Notes: generated from the sequence alone by a model not told the origin. DNA of 64,000 bases from Rugamonas aquatica (GCF_009380215.1 NZ_WHUG01000003.1:186001-250000); one strand, 5' to 3'; positions 1 to 8,642 are shown, counted from the stretch's first letter. Numbers and translations: made by a program.

Positions 1-667
1 GTCCGGTCGGCCCGTTGGGATTCGGCGAGCCGCCCTTCGGTTCCAGCGTGACCGCCAGCAGCGCCACGTCGTCGCCGATGGCCTTGCTGGTCATCGCCAG
101 CCTGACCTCGCCATGATCGCCGACCAGGCCCAGCGAACGCGGGTTGCCCGACTTCGGCACCGCCCACAGCTCCAGCGATTTATCGCCCGGCACCGCCGCC
201 GCGCCGACCACGCGCACCGTCATCGCCTGATGACGGCTGTCGCCGGTCAGCACCAGCGCGGTCTGGGCCTTGTCGTCGGCCAGCGTGGCGATGTAGTCGA
301 GCTGCGGCGCTTCCAGCGTGCGCGTGGCCACCACCACCACCAGCACCGCCGCGACGGCGCTCGACGCCACGCCCAGCGAACGCCAGAACGTCACCGACTC
401 GTTGCGCCAGAACTGCCAGGCCGCATAGGCGCTCGGCAGGTTCAGGCGGCGCTCGATGCCGCGCCACACCTGCTTGCGCGGCGTCTGCGCGGTCGAGAAC
501 TCGGCCAGCGGCGTCAGCCTGTCCTGCCATTCGACGACGATGCGGCGCAGCGCCGCGTCATTGTGCAGATAGCCTTCGAAGCGGCGGCGCGCGCCGCCCT
601 TCAACGTGCCCAGCACGTATTCGGCGGCCAGTTTTTCGCGCAGCGGGGCGTTGTCGCGGAGGTTCAC
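1..667 (-). CDS. Anti-sigma factor, RskA-like (3' end cut by window edge)
   Basis: Translating the minus strand from the GTG at 667 gives an N-terminal sigma-binding-like region (begins [20 protein letters not shown]), a hydrophobic segment around residues 105-120, and an outer domain with the RskA-type signature [17 protein letters not shown] followed by [17 protein letters not shown]. This is the family of single-pass membrane proteins that hold an ECF sigma factor inactive. The GTG overlaps the TGA of the upstream sigma gene (GTGA), so the two are translationally coupled. About 222 residues are visible and, judging from the position of the GGSP motif, only a short C-terminal tail is missing. 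The partner assignment comes from coupling; the signal sensed is unknown. Confidence 0.88.
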   Translation of the reverse strand, partial: MNLRDNAPLREKLAAEYVLGTLKGGARRRFEGYLHNDAALRRIVVEWQDRLTPLAEFSTAQTPRKQVWRGIERRLNLPSAYAAWQFWRNESVTFWRSLGVASSAVAAVLVVVVATRTLEAPQLDYIATLADDKAQTALVLTGDSRHQAMTVRVVGAAAVPGDKSLELWAVPKSGNPRSLGLVGDHGEVRLAMTSKAIGDDVALLAVTLEPKGGSPNPNGPTG

Positions 668-1251
668 GCGCGTTCTCCCTTGGCCAGGCAGGTCTTCAGT
701 TTTTCCAGGCTGCGGCGTATCCAGGTCTTGACGGTGCCGATCGGCAGCGCCATCTGCTGCGCCACTTCGCTGTGCGACAAATCATGGAAGAAGGCCAGGC
801 CGAGCACCTGCCGGTGCAGTCCTTCCAGCGCGGACATGCAATAGGCCAGCGCCTTGGCGTCGCGGCTCATTTCGAGTGCCTCGATGGGCGTGGCTCCGGG
901 ATCGTGCAGTGCATTGATAACCTCGCTGTCAAACTGTTCCCCGTCGATTTCGGTGGTGGCGTCGCTACGGCGCAGCAGGTCGAAGGCCTTGTTGCGCACG
1001 ATGGTCGTCATCCAGGTCATCGGTGCGGCTAGATGGCTCTGGTAGCTGCCGGCGTTGTTCCAGATCGCGACGAAACTCTCTTGTATCACCTCTTCGGCAA
1101 GTTCGCGCTTGATCAATATACGCAGCGCGAAGCCAAACAGTTTCGCTGAGGTTGCATCATAGAGTGAACGAAATGCGACAGCATCGCGCCTGGCCGCGCC
1201 ATGCAGCCAGGTACGCAGCTGCTGGGGATCGAGAGTATTCGCGTCGGACAC
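664..1251 (-). CDS. ECF-family RNA polymerase sigma factor (RpoE/SigK type)
   Basis: About 195 residues with sigma region 2 ([20 protein letters not shown], then [12 protein letters not shown] and [18 protein letters not shown]) and region 4 ([33 protein letters not shown]), the compact two-domain ECF layout. The frame is open to 1371, but the residues before VSDANTLD look like translated promoter, so the GTG at 1249-1251 is preferred; an AAGG lies just upstream on the minus strand. The gene is coupled to the anti-sigma gene and diverges from a TonB receptor. A repeated motif upstream of the receptor and of the DUF4331 gene is the probable recognition site. I did not find the same motif in front of the sigma gene itself. 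Confidence 0.93.
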   Translation of the reverse strand: MSDANTLDPQQLRTWLHGAARRDAVAFRSLYDATSAKLFGFALRILIKRELAEEVIQESFVAIWNNAGSYQSHLAAPMTWMTTIVRNKAFDLLRRSDATTEIDGEQFDSEVINALHDPGATPIEALEMSRDAKALAYCMSALEGLHRQVLGLAFFHDLSHSEVAQQMALPIGTVKTWIRRSLEKLKTCLAKGERA

Positions 1252-1334
1252 TGCGGGCCTTGGGGGAAGTGGAGGAAATGAGCAAGCGTGAGAAAAATAC
1301 CATATCCCGCGTACGCGCGAACACAAATATATTT

Positions 1335-1361
1335 TGAATCCGATCGCCCCATCCTCGCGTA
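1335..1361 (+). promoter_or_regulatory. Putative ECF sigma promoter, copy A
   Basis: TGAATCCGAT, 12 bases, then GCGTA. The same two blocks with the same 12-base gap recur at 3453-3479. Read as TGAATCC (-35), 16 bases, CGTA (-10), this has ECF promoter geometry, and it ends 36 bases before the receptor start codon. Assignment to the adjacent sigma factor is inference. Confidence 0.65.
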
Positions 1362-1397
1362 CATGCCCCATCGATAACGCACTGCGAGGGCAATACC

Positions 1398-3419
1398 ATG
1401 ATCGAACGCAGCATCGCCGGGCTGATCGCCGCCGCCATCGCGGGTTGCGCCGCTGCGGCCGAGGTAGAACCAGGCGCCAACGACGCGCCGTCCAGCCGCG
1501 TGATCGTGTTGGCTCATTACGACAACGCGCTCGGCACCTCGGACGCCGCCAGCCAGGGCACGGTCACATCGGCGCTGATCGCCAGCCGTCCCGCGCTGCG
1601 CACCGGCGAGCTGCTGGAGTTCGTGCCCGGCATGATCGTCACCCAGCACAGCGGCGACGGCAAGGCCAACCAGTACTTCCTGCGCGGCTTCAACCTCGAC
1701 CACGGCACCGACTTCGCCACCTATGTCGACGCCATGCCGGTCAACCTGCGCAGCAACGCGCACGGCCAGGGCTACTCGGACCTGAACTTCCTGATCCCCG
1801 AACTGGTGCAGCGCATCGACTACAAGAAGGGCAGTTACTACGCCGACGAAGGCGATTTCTCGTCGGCCGGTGCGGCCCACATCCGGCTGGCCGACCGCCT
1901 GCCGCAGGGCAGCGCCAACCTGACGCTGGGCAGCTACGGCTACCAGCGCGGCGTGCTGGCCGATTCGTTCGCGGCGGCCGGCGGCACGCTGCTGTACGGC
2001 CTGGAACTGAGCCGCAACGACGGCCCGTGGCAGACGCCGGAGCAGGTGCGCAAAGCCAGCGCCACGCTGCGCTACACGCGCGGCGATGCGCAGAACGGTT
2101 ACAGCATCACCGCCATGGCCTACCGCAACCGCTGGAACGCCACCGACCAGCTGCCGCAGCGCGCGGTGGACGACGGCCGCTTCGACCGCTACGGCAGCGC
2201 CAACTCCAGCGACGGCGGCGACACCTCGCGCACCAGCCTGGCGTGGGCCATGCACAGCCGCGGCGAGGGCAGCATCACCGAAGCATCGGCCTATCTGGTG
2301 CGCTCCAGCCTGGACCTGTACAGCGACTTCACCTACCTGCTCAACGATCCGGTCAACGGCGACCAGTTCCAGCAAAGCGAGCGCCGCACGATGGCCGGCT
2401 TCAATGCGAGCCAGACGTGGGTCCGGCAGTTTGCCGGCATCGACATGCGCAACAAGTTCGGCGTGCAGACGCGCTATGACCGCATCGCGCCGCTCGGCCT
2501 GTACCACACAGTCGCGCGCCAGCGCATCGCCACCGTCAGCGAAGACCGCGTCAACGAAGCCAGCGCCGGCCTGTATTGGGAGAACACCAGCTACTGGTCG
2601 CCATCCTTCCGCAGCATCGCCGGCTTGCGCCATGACGCCTATCGCTTCAACGTCAACGGCGCGAGCACGCAGGCGCACAAGACCTCGCCCAAGCTGTCGC
2701 TGATCTTCGGGCCGTGGCGCAGCACCGAGTACTTCGTCAACTACGGCGCCGGCTTCCACAGCAACGACGCGCGCGGCGTGCTCAAGGCCGCCGATCCGGC
2801 CACGCCGCTGGTGGGCACACGCGGCGCGGAGCTGGGCGTGCGCGGCGCATGGCTGCCCGGCCTGCAAAGCTCCCTGTCTCTATGGACGCTGGATATCGAT
2901 TCCGAACTGGTGTTCGCCGGCGACAGCGGCGACACCGAGGCGACTCGCCCCAGCCGCCGCCGTGGCGTCGAATGGAGCAACCACTACATCGCCGCGCCGT
3001 GGCTGCTGTTCGATCTGGACCTGTCGGCATCGCACGCGCGCTACCGCCAGGACGACCCGGCCGGCAACCACGTGCCGGAGGCGCTGGACAAGGTGGCCTC
3101 GTTCGGCGTGACGATCAAGGATATCGGCCGCTGGTCCGGCGGCTTCGAGCTGCGCTACTTCGGCCCGCGCCCACTCATCGAGGACAACAGCGTGCGCTCG
3201 GCCGCCACCACATTGGCTTACGGCCGCATCGCTTATCAGCTGGACCGCAAGACGAAGCTGACGCTGGACGGCTTCAACTTGTTCAACCGCCGCGCCAGCG
3301 ACATCGATTACTACTACGCCTCGCGCCTGCCGGGCGAGCCGGCGGAGGGCGTCAACGGCGTGCACTTCCATCCGGTCGAACCGCGCACGCTGCGGCTGAC
3401 GCTGAGCCGGAATTTTTAA
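1398..3419 (+). CDS. TonB-dependent outer-membrane receptor (substrate unknown, possibly metal complex)
   Basis: 673 residues. An N-terminal signal-like stretch (IERSIAGLIAAAIAGCAAAAE) is followed by a plug domain (TGELLEFVPGMIVTQHSGDG, QYFLRGFNLDHGTDFATYVD, IDYKKGSYYADEGDFSSAGA) and a beta-barrel ending in an aromatic residue (LTLSRNF), as usual for outer-membrane insertion. No STN signalling domain is seen, so the adjacent sigma factor is not controlled by the FecA mechanism. Start ATG 1398 lies 36 bases after a putative ECF promoter. Downstream come DUF4331, TPR and HupE/UreJ genes, and HupE/UreJ proteins are linked to nickel or cobalt in other bacteria, so a metal-related substrate is a reasonable but unproven guess. 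Confidence 0.9.
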   Translation: MIERSIAGLIAAAIAGCAAAAEVEPGANDAPSSRVIVLAHYDNALGTSDAASQGTVTSALIASRPALRTGELLEFVPGMIVTQHSGDGKANQYFLRGFNLDHGTDFATYVDAMPVNLRSNAHGQGYSDLNFLIPELVQRIDYKKGSYYADEGDFSSAGAAHIRLADRLPQGSANLTLGSYGYQRGVLADSFAAAGGTLLYGLELSRNDGPWQTPEQVRKASATLRYTRGDAQNGYSITAMAYRNRWNATDQLPQRAVDDGRFDRYGSANSSDGGDTSRTSLAWAMHSRGEGSITEASAYLVRSSLDLYSDFTYLLNDPVNGDQFQQSERRTMAGFNASQTWVRQFAGIDMRNKFGVQTRYDRIAPLGLYHTVARQRIATVSEDRVNEASAGLYWENTSYWSPSFRSIAGLRHDAYRFNVNGASTQAHKTSPKLSLIFGPWRSTEYFVNYGAGFHSNDARGVLKAADPATPLVGTRGAELGVRGAWLPGLQSSLSLWTLDIDSELVFAGDSGDTEATRPSRRRGVEWSNHYIAAPWLLFDLDLSASHARYRQDDPAGNHVPEALDKVASFGVTIKDIGRWSGGFELRYFGPRPLIEDNSVRSAATTLAYGRIAYQLDRKTKLTLDGFNLFNRRASDIDYYYASRLPGEPAEGVNGVHFHPVEPRTLRLTLSRNF

Positions 3420-3452
3420 AACGAATTTTTAAAACATAAATATTGACGAACC

Positions 3453-3479
3453 TGAATCCGATTTGAATCGTGCGGCGTA
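3453..3479 (+). promoter_or_regulatory. Putative ECF sigma promoter, copy B
   Basis: TGAATCCGAT, 12 bases, GCGTA: identical blocks and spacing to the site at 1335-1361, with unrelated spacer sequence. It lies 48 bases before the DUF4331 start codon. The conserved blocks flanking a divergent spacer are what two promoters of one ECF sigma factor should look like. Confidence 0.65.
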
Positions 3480-3527
3480 TATCACCGTGCAGTACCTGGC
3501 AGGTCAACCTATAGGGGAGGATACAAG

Positions 3528-5054
3528 ATGCAAACCATCGTCAAACACGCAATGCGCGCGGCCGTCATCGGCGCCATCGCCAGCGCATTCGCACCGGCGG
3601 CCATGGCGTCCAGCCACCGCGAAGCACCGTTCGTCACGCAGAGTCCCAAAGTCGACGGCACCGACTTCTACATGTTCCGCAGCTACGAAAGCGGCCGCGC
3701 CAACTTCGTTACGCTGATCGCCAACTACATCCCGCTACAGGATGCCTACGGTGGCCCGAACTACTTCGCCATGGACCCGAACGCGCTGTACGAGATCCAC
3801 ATCGATAACAACGGCGACGCCAAGGAAGACCTGACCTTCCAGTTCCGCTTCACCAACACCAACAAGGACACCAAGCTGACCGTCGGCGGCAAGCAGGTAT
3901 CGATACCGCTGGTGATTAACGGCGGCGCCATCGCCGGCCCGAACGCGGCCGGCGCGAATGTGCGCGAGACCTACACAGTCAACGTGGTGCGCGGCGACCG
4001 CCGCACCGGCGCCAAGGCCGCCGTCACCAACGCGGCCGACGGCACCAGCACCTTCGACAAGCCGCTCGACAATATCGGCAACAAGTCGATTCCGAATTAC
4101 GCGGCGTATGCGGCGGCGCACGTCTACAGCGTCAACATCCCCGGCTGCAGCACGCCGGCGCGCATGTTCGTCGGCCAGCGCAAGGATCCGTTCGTGGTCA
4201 ACCTCGGCGAGACTTTCGACCTGGTCAACATCAAGGCGCCCGCCACCGAATTCAGCGCCAACGCCGAGAAGGCCGCCAAGGACGACCTGGCCGACAAGAA
4301 CGTGACATCCATCGAAATCGAAGTCGCCGCGTCCTGCCTGACCGCCACCGGCAGCAGCGATCCCGTCATCGGCGGCTGGACCACGGCCAGCGTGCGCCAG
4401 GCGCGCCTGCTGAACCCGACGCCGAACACCAGTACCGCATCGAAAGAAGGCGGCGCCTGGACGCAGGTATCGCGCCTCGGCATGCCGCTGGTGAACGAGG
4501 TCGTCATCGGCCTGAAGGACAAGGACACCTTCAACAGCAGCAAGCCTTCCGGCGATGCGCAGTTCGCGACCTACGTCACCAATCCAACGCTGCCGGCGCT
4601 GATTGAAATCCTGTACGGCAGCGCCGGCGCCAAGGCGCCCACCAACTTCCCGCGTAACGACCTGGTGGCGGCCTTCCTCACCGGCGTCAAAGGATTGAAC
4701 CAGCCCGCCACCGTGGTCGCCTCCGAGATGCTGCGCCTGAACACATCGACGCCAGCCGTCGCGATGGGCGCGCAGAACCGCCTGGGCGTGATCGGCGGCG
4801 ACAATGCCGGCTTCCCGAACGGCCGCCGTCCCGGCGACGACGTGGTCGACATCGCGCTGCGCGTGGTGATGGGCAAACTGTGCACGCTGAACCTGGGCTG
4901 CGCTCCGGCCGACGCACCGGCCGGCGGCCTGCACTTCACCGACGGCGCCTATCTGGACGACAGCTACTTCACCGCCGCCTTCCCTTACCTGAAGACGCCG
5001 ATCGCCGGTTCGCCGCAAACCTCGGGCGTAACTTCGGCACGGAGCAAGCCATGA
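3528..5054 (+). CDS. DUF4331 domain secreted protein
   Basis: 508 residues with a signal peptide (about residues 1-27, ending APAAMA), then the family hallmark SSHREAPFVTQSPKVDGTDF and YMFRSYE. An acidic stretch HIDNNGDAKEDLTFQF could bind calcium or another cation. DUF4331 has no established biochemical role known to me. A strong ribosome site (GGGGAGGATACAAG) precedes ATG 3528, and a putative ECF promoter lies upstream. The stop overlaps the start of a small lipoprotein gene (ATGA at 5051). Exported or periplasmic location is expected; the neighbours suggest a role with the TonB receptor and the HupE-like protein. Confidence 0.9.
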   Translation: MQTIVKHAMRAAVIGAIASAFAPAAMASSHREAPFVTQSPKVDGTDFYMFRSYESGRANFVTLIANYIPLQDAYGGPNYFAMDPNALYEIHIDNNGDAKEDLTFQFRFTNTNKDTKLTVGGKQVSIPLVINGGAIAGPNAAGANVRETYTVNVVRGDRRTGAKAAVTNAADGTSTFDKPLDNIGNKSIPNYAAYAAAHVYSVNIPGCSTPARMFVGQRKDPFVVNLGETFDLVNIKAPATEFSANAEKAAKDDLADKNVTSIEIEVAASCLTATGSSDPVIGGWTTASVRQARLLNPTPNTSTASKEGGAWTQVSRLGMPLVNEVVIGLKDKDTFNSSKPSGDAQFATYVTNPTLPALIEILYGSAGAKAPTNFPRNDLVAAFLTGVKGLNQPATVVASEMLRLNTSTPAVAMGAQNRLGVIGGDNAGFPNGRRPGDDVVDIALRVVMGKLCTLNLGCAPADAPAGGLHFTDGAYLDDSYFTAAFPYLKTPIAGSPQTSGVTSARSKP

Positions 5055-5290
5055 AGTACCTCGGCCTGATCGCGCTGCTGGTGCTCAGCGCATGCGGAGG
5101 CAGCACCAGTTATGACGACCACACGCCGGTGACACCGACACCGCCACCGCCGGTGGTGACGCTCGATGCCTTCTACACGGCAGTGCTGGCGTTCATCGGC
5201 GACGGCAGCGAAAGCTCCGCCGAACCCATGGCGACGGACACCGTAGTCGCCACCGCGCCGGAAGACACGGAACCGGTCGTGTACAAGTAA
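5051..5290 (+). CDS. Small putative lipoprotein
   Basis: 79 residues, starting at an ATG that overlaps the DUF4331 stop codon. The N-terminus MKYLGLIALLVLSACGG has a clear lipobox (LSAC, lipidated Cys about residue 15). Next come a proline/threonine-rich linker (TPVTPTPPPPVV), a short hydrophobic helix (LDAFYTAVLAFIGD) and an acidic tail. No known domain is recognised. Translational coupling to DUF4331 suggests the two are made in fixed ratio and may interact at the membrane. Confidence 0.8.
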   Translation: MKYLGLIALLVLSACGGSTSYDDHTPVTPTPPPPVVTLDAFYTAVLAFIGDGSESSAEPMATDTVVATAPEDTEPVVYK

Positions 5291-5307
5291 GCCTTGCAGC
5301 ACAAGGG

Positions 5308-5334
5308 CGGATGCGAGTGCATCCGTCCGTTTTT
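5308..5334 (+). terminator. Rho-independent terminator or attenuator
   Basis: Stem CGGATGC / GCATCCG around a GAGT loop, followed by TCCGTTTTT. It lies between the lipoprotein stop and the TPR gene start only 16 bases on, so it may set the level of the downstream TPR-HupE pair relative to DUF4331. Confidence 0.7.
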
Positions 5335-5349
5335 CCGTTTGAGGTCGAG

Positions 5350-6525
5350 ATGAAGAAGCCGATTTTTGCCTTGCTGCTGCTTGCGGCGGCTGCCGCGATC
5401 CAGGCTGCGCCCTACGTTCCCGCCAGCGGCGCGCAGGTGATCGAGACGCTGCCGCGTCGCGGCGATCCGGTGCAGCAGGAGCTGCGCCGCATGCGCAGCG
5501 AATTGAACGCCCATCCCAACGACGTGGCGCTGGCCACCGCGCTGGCCACGCGCTACATCACGCTGGCGCGCAGTGAAACCGATCCACGCTACCTTGGGTA
5601 TGCGCAAGCGGCGCTGGCGCCGTGGTGGTGGTTGACATCGCCGCCGGTACCGGTGCGCCTGCTGCGCGCCACGCTACTGCAAAGCACCCACCAGTTCGAA
5701 CCCGCGATGGCGGACCTGAAGGCCGTGCTGGCAGCCGATCCAACCAACGCACAAGGGTGGCTGACGCAGGCCACCGTGCAAACCGTGCAGGGCGACTACG
5801 CCGGCGCCTCCGCCAGCTGCGCGCACCTGTCTTCGATGTCGATAGAACTGATCACCATCACCTGCATCGCCAACGTGGGCACGGTGACGGGACGCTCGCT
5901 GAAAAGCGAACAACTGCTGGACCTGACGCTGGAACGCAGCAGCAACGCGCCGGCCGCGCTGCAAGTATGGGCCTTGACGCTGCTGGCGGAAATGGCGCAG
6001 CGGCGCGGCGCGGCGGACATCGCCGAGGCGCGCTACAAACGCGGCCTGGCCCTGAGCCCGCGCGACAGTTATCTGCTGGGCGCTTATGCGGATTTCCTGC
6101 TGGAGCAGCGGCGCGCCGGCGAAGTCGCCACCCTGTTGAAGGACCAGACCCGCATCGACGCGCTGCTGCTGCGCCGCGCATTGGCCTTGCAGCAGCAGGG
6201 CAGCGCAGACAAGGCGCTGGCTGCGGACGTGCAGGAACTGGCGGCCCGCTTCGACGCCGCCGCCCAGCGTGGCGACACCGTGCACCAGCGCGAGCAGGCG
6301 CGCTTTGAGCTGCTGCTGCGTCGCGATCCGGCCAGTGCGCTGACGCTGGCCCGCAAGAACTGGGCGGTGCAAAAAGAACCGGCCGACATCCACATCTATC
6401 TGGAAGCGGCGGTGCAGGCGCGCGATGCAAGCGCCGCCAAGCCGGTGCTGGACTGGATCGCGCTGCACCACACCGAGGACGTGGCGGCGGCACGCCTGGT
6501 CCGCCAACTGCAAACGGGGACATGA
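5350..6525 (+). CDS. Exported TPR-like protein
   Basis: 391 residues from the ATG at 5350, preferred over the in-frame upstream ATG at 5311 (which falls inside the terminator stem) because it begins a clean signal peptide, MKKPIFALLLLAAAAAIQA, preceded by GAGGTCGAG. The body is helical with tetratricopeptide-like units (for example LRATLLQSTHQFEPAMADLK, AVLAADPTNAQGWLTQATVQ, ARYKRGLALSPRDSYLLGAY), so it is probably a periplasmic protein-interaction scaffold. The stop overlaps the start of the HupE/UreJ-like gene (ATGATGA), indicating coupling. No enzymatic motif is seen. Confidence 0.82.
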   Translation: MKKPIFALLLLAAAAAIQAAPYVPASGAQVIETLPRRGDPVQQELRRMRSELNAHPNDVALATALATRYITLARSETDPRYLGYAQAALAPWWWLTSPPVPVRLLRATLLQSTHQFEPAMADLKAVLAADPTNAQGWLTQATVQTVQGDYAGASASCAHLSSMSIELITITCIANVGTVTGRSLKSEQLLDLTLERSSNAPAALQVWALTLLAEMAQRRGAADIAEARYKRGLALSPRDSYLLGAYADFLLEQRRAGEVATLLKDQTRIDALLLRRALALQQQGSADKALAADVQELAARFDAAAQRGDTVHQREQARFELLLRRDPASALTLARKNWAVQKEPADIHIYLEAAVQARDASAAKPVLDWIALHHTEDVAAARLVRQLQTGT

Positions 6526-7643
6526 TGAAACGCCTGCTCTTGTTCTTCGCACTGTTGTGCGGCGCGGTGCTGCCGGCCTGGGCGCACAAACCGAGCGACA
6601 GCTACCTGTCGCTGGAAGTGCAGGGCGAACGCATCGCCGGCCAGTGGGACATCGCGCTGCGCGACCTGGACTTCGCCATCGGCCTCGATCAGGATGGCGA
6701 CGGCAAGCTGACCTGGGACGAAATCCGCACGCGTCACGCGGCGATTGCCGCCTACGCGCTGGAGCGCCTCAGCATCGCCACCGACAAGGGCGCGTGCCTG
6801 ATCGACACCGACGAACAACTGATCGACGACCACACCGACGGCGCCTACAGCGTGCTGCGTTTTCACGTCACGTGCCCAAGCCCTCTGGCGGCGCTGACCA
6901 TCAACTACCGGCTGTTCGACGATCTCGATCCGCAGCACAAAGGCTTGCTGCGCCTGACGCATGACGGCGTAACGTCGACGGCGATATTCGATCCTGCGCA
7001 TGCGCGTCAGAGTTTGTCGCTATCTTCGCCGGACCGCTTGCAGCAGTTCGGCGCTTACGTGAAGGACGGCGTGTGGCATATCTGGATCGGCTACGACCAT
7101 ATCCTGTTCCTGCTGTCGCTGCTGCTGCCGGCCGTGATGCTGGGCGCGCGCGGCACGCCGTCGGCCAGCCTGCGCGAGTCCTTCATCGATGTGCTGAAAG
7201 TGGTGACGGCGTTCACGCTGGCGCATTCGTTGACCCTGACGCTGGCCAGCCTGTCTTTGATCGCGCTGCCGTCACGCTGGGTGGAATCGGCGATTGCGGC
7301 CTCGGTGGTGCTGGCGGCGTTGAACAATGTCTATCCGCTGTTCCGTGGGCGGCGGCCGTTGGCGGCGTTCGCGTTTGGGCTGATCCACGGCTTCGGCTTC
7401 GCCAGCGTATTGATCGATCTGGGCTTGCCGCAGGGGGCTTTGCTGACGAGTTTATTCGGCTTCAATCTGGGCGTGGAGATCGGGCAGTTGTGCATCGTCG
7501 CCGCGTTCCTGCCGTTGGCGTTCGCGTTGCGCGGCACGTGGTTCTATCGCAGGCTGTTGACGGGCGGCTCGGTGGCGATTGCGCTGGTGGCGGTGGTGTG
7601 GCTGGTCGAACGTGCGTTCGACCTGAAACTGATCAGCGCCTGA
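6522..7643 (+). CDS. HupE/UreJ-family membrane protein with EF-hand-like N-terminal domain
   Basis: 373 residues. Signal peptide (1-21, ending PAWA), then an exported domain of roughly 170 residues carrying a textbook EF-hand loop DQDGDGKLTWDE (residues 56-67, ligands D56, D58, D60, E67). The C-terminal half is a six-or-so helix membrane domain with the HupE/UreJ signatures HIWIGYDHILFLLSLLL and FGLIHGFGFASVL. Simple HupE/UreJ proteins are nickel-permease candidates; this longer class is uncharacterised. The gene overlaps the TPR gene by four bases and its stop directly abuts that of ung on the other strand. Metal transport or metal-dependent envelope function is inference. Confidence 0.85.
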   Translation: MMKRLLLFFALLCGAVLPAWAHKPSDSYLSLEVQGERIAGQWDIALRDLDFAIGLDQDGDGKLTWDEIRTRHAAIAAYALERLSIATDKGACLIDTDEQLIDDHTDGAYSVLRFHVTCPSPLAALTINYRLFDDLDPQHKGLLRLTHDGVTSTAIFDPAHARQSLSLSSPDRLQQFGAYVKDGVWHIWIGYDHILFLLSLLLPAVMLGARGTPSASLRESFIDVLKVVTAFTLAHSLTLTLASLSLIALPSRWVESAIAASVVLAALNNVYPLFRGRRPLAAFAFGLIHGFGFASVLIDLGLPQGALLTSLFGFNLGVEIGQLCIVAAFLPLAFALRGTWFYRRLLTGGSVAIALVAVVWLVERAFDLKLISA

Positions 7644-8306
7644 TCAGGCCCACTGGATCGGTGCTTGTCCGTTGGCGATGAGGTATTCGTTCGCGCGCGA
7701 GAATGGTTTGCTGCCGAAGAAGCCCTTGTGAGCAGAGAAGGGCGATGGATGCGGCGAGGTGATGACCAGGTGTTTTCGCCCGTCGATAAAGGCTTTCTTT
7801 GAAATCGCGTAGCTGCCCCACAGGATGAACACCAGCCGTTCGCGTTGTTCGGACAAGTGGCGGATGGCGCTGTCGGTGAAGGTCTCCCAGCCTTTGTGGG
7901 CGTGCGAGCCGGCCTCGCGGGCGCGCACGGTGAGCACGCTGTTCAGCAGGAATACGCCTTGCTGCGCCCAGTCCGTCAAATCGGTCTGGCGGCGGTCGAG
8001 GCCGAGGTCGTTGTACAGTTCCTGGAAGATGTTTTGCAGGCTCGGTTGCGGGCGGTTGCCTTCCGGGACCGAGAAGCAAAAGCCCATCGCCGCGCCGGGC
8101 GTGTGGTACGGGTCCTGGCCGAGGATGACGACTTTGACGTCATCGAACGGCGTCAGATCGAAGGCCCTGAAGATGTTCTTGCCGGCCGGGCAGCACTGAT
8201 GCGCCGCATACTCCGCCCGCACGAAGGAAGTGAGGCTTTCCCAATAAGGCTGTTCAAACTCCTGCTCCAACCGCGCCTTCCAGGAAGCCTCGATACGAAC
8301 ACTCAT
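7644..8306 (-). CDS. ung: Uracil-DNA glycosylase
   Basis: 220 residues, normal family-1 UDG length. It removes uracil from DNA to start base-excision repair. The water-activating motif GQDPYHTPGAAMGF carries catalytic Asp65, and the DNA-intercalation motif HPSPFSAHKGFFG carries His186 (the usual HPSPLS is HPSPFS here). Pro-Ser-rich FSVPEGNRPQPSL is also typical. It is convergent with the HupE-like gene with no gap and no visible terminator between them. It lies back to back with the dGTPase gene across an AT-rich spacer; the family is core, so the pairing may be accidental. Confidence 0.97.
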   Translation of the reverse strand: MSVRIEASWKARLEQEFEQPYWESLTSFVRAEYAAHQCCPAGKNIFRAFDLTPFDDVKVVILGQDPYHTPGAAMGFCFSVPEGNRPQPSLQNIFQELYNDLGLDRRQTDLTDWAQQGVFLLNSVLTVRAREAGSHAHKGWETFTDSAIRHLSEQRERLVFILWGSYAISKKAFIDGRKHLVITSPHPSPFSAHKGFFGSKPFSRANEYLIANGQAPIQWA

Positions 8307-8642
8307 TTATTTTCCTTTATTTAAATTTTTTAAAAACACAATTATAATATTATATTAATTTTTATAAAAAATATCGTACTCAGACAAAATAAAGACTGTT
8401 TCGAGTAATAATTATTCAATATTTCTTACTGCTCAAAGATTAATCATTGCTTCTATTATAAAGCAAACTTTTTAAAACTAATTATCAAAAATGCACCATT
8501 AATTATTATCAACATATTAACTTAATGCTTGAAAAGCATCTCCGCGCCGCGTATATTGGTTAGATTTCCAAGAAGAAAAATCTGTAGACTATTTATCAGG
8601 ATCATGCCATGTGAATAGATTTAGCCAAAAAGGAGAGACGAA
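8307..8642. other. AT-rich intergenic region, left edge of foreign-looking segment
   Basis: About 336 bases between ung and the dGTPase gene, strikingly richer in A and T than the surrounding chromosome. No coding frame of note is seen. It holds the ung upstream region (start at 8306), the dGTPase promoter with an overlapping inverted repeat near 8525-8557, and a leader of roughly 80 bases. The sharp composition change just left of 8306 suggests the edge of a transferred piece. Confidence 0.6.
8525..8557 (+). promoter_or_regulatory. Sigma-70 promoter with overlapping inverted repeat (candidate operator)
   Basis: TTGAAA (8529-8534), a 17-base spacer and TATATT (8552-8557) make a good sigma-70 promoter for the dGTPase gene, each hexamer matching five of six consensus bases. 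A perfect repeat ATGCTT-GAA-AAGCAT (8525-8539) covers the -35 hexamer, the position where a repressor would block polymerase. No regulator gene is adjacent. Confidence 0.55.

Noticed and set aside
1252..1371. N-terminal extension of the ECF sigma gene to ATG 1371
   Set aside because: The extra residues are not sigma-like and the region carries the divergent promoter; GTG at 1249-1251 fits the family length.
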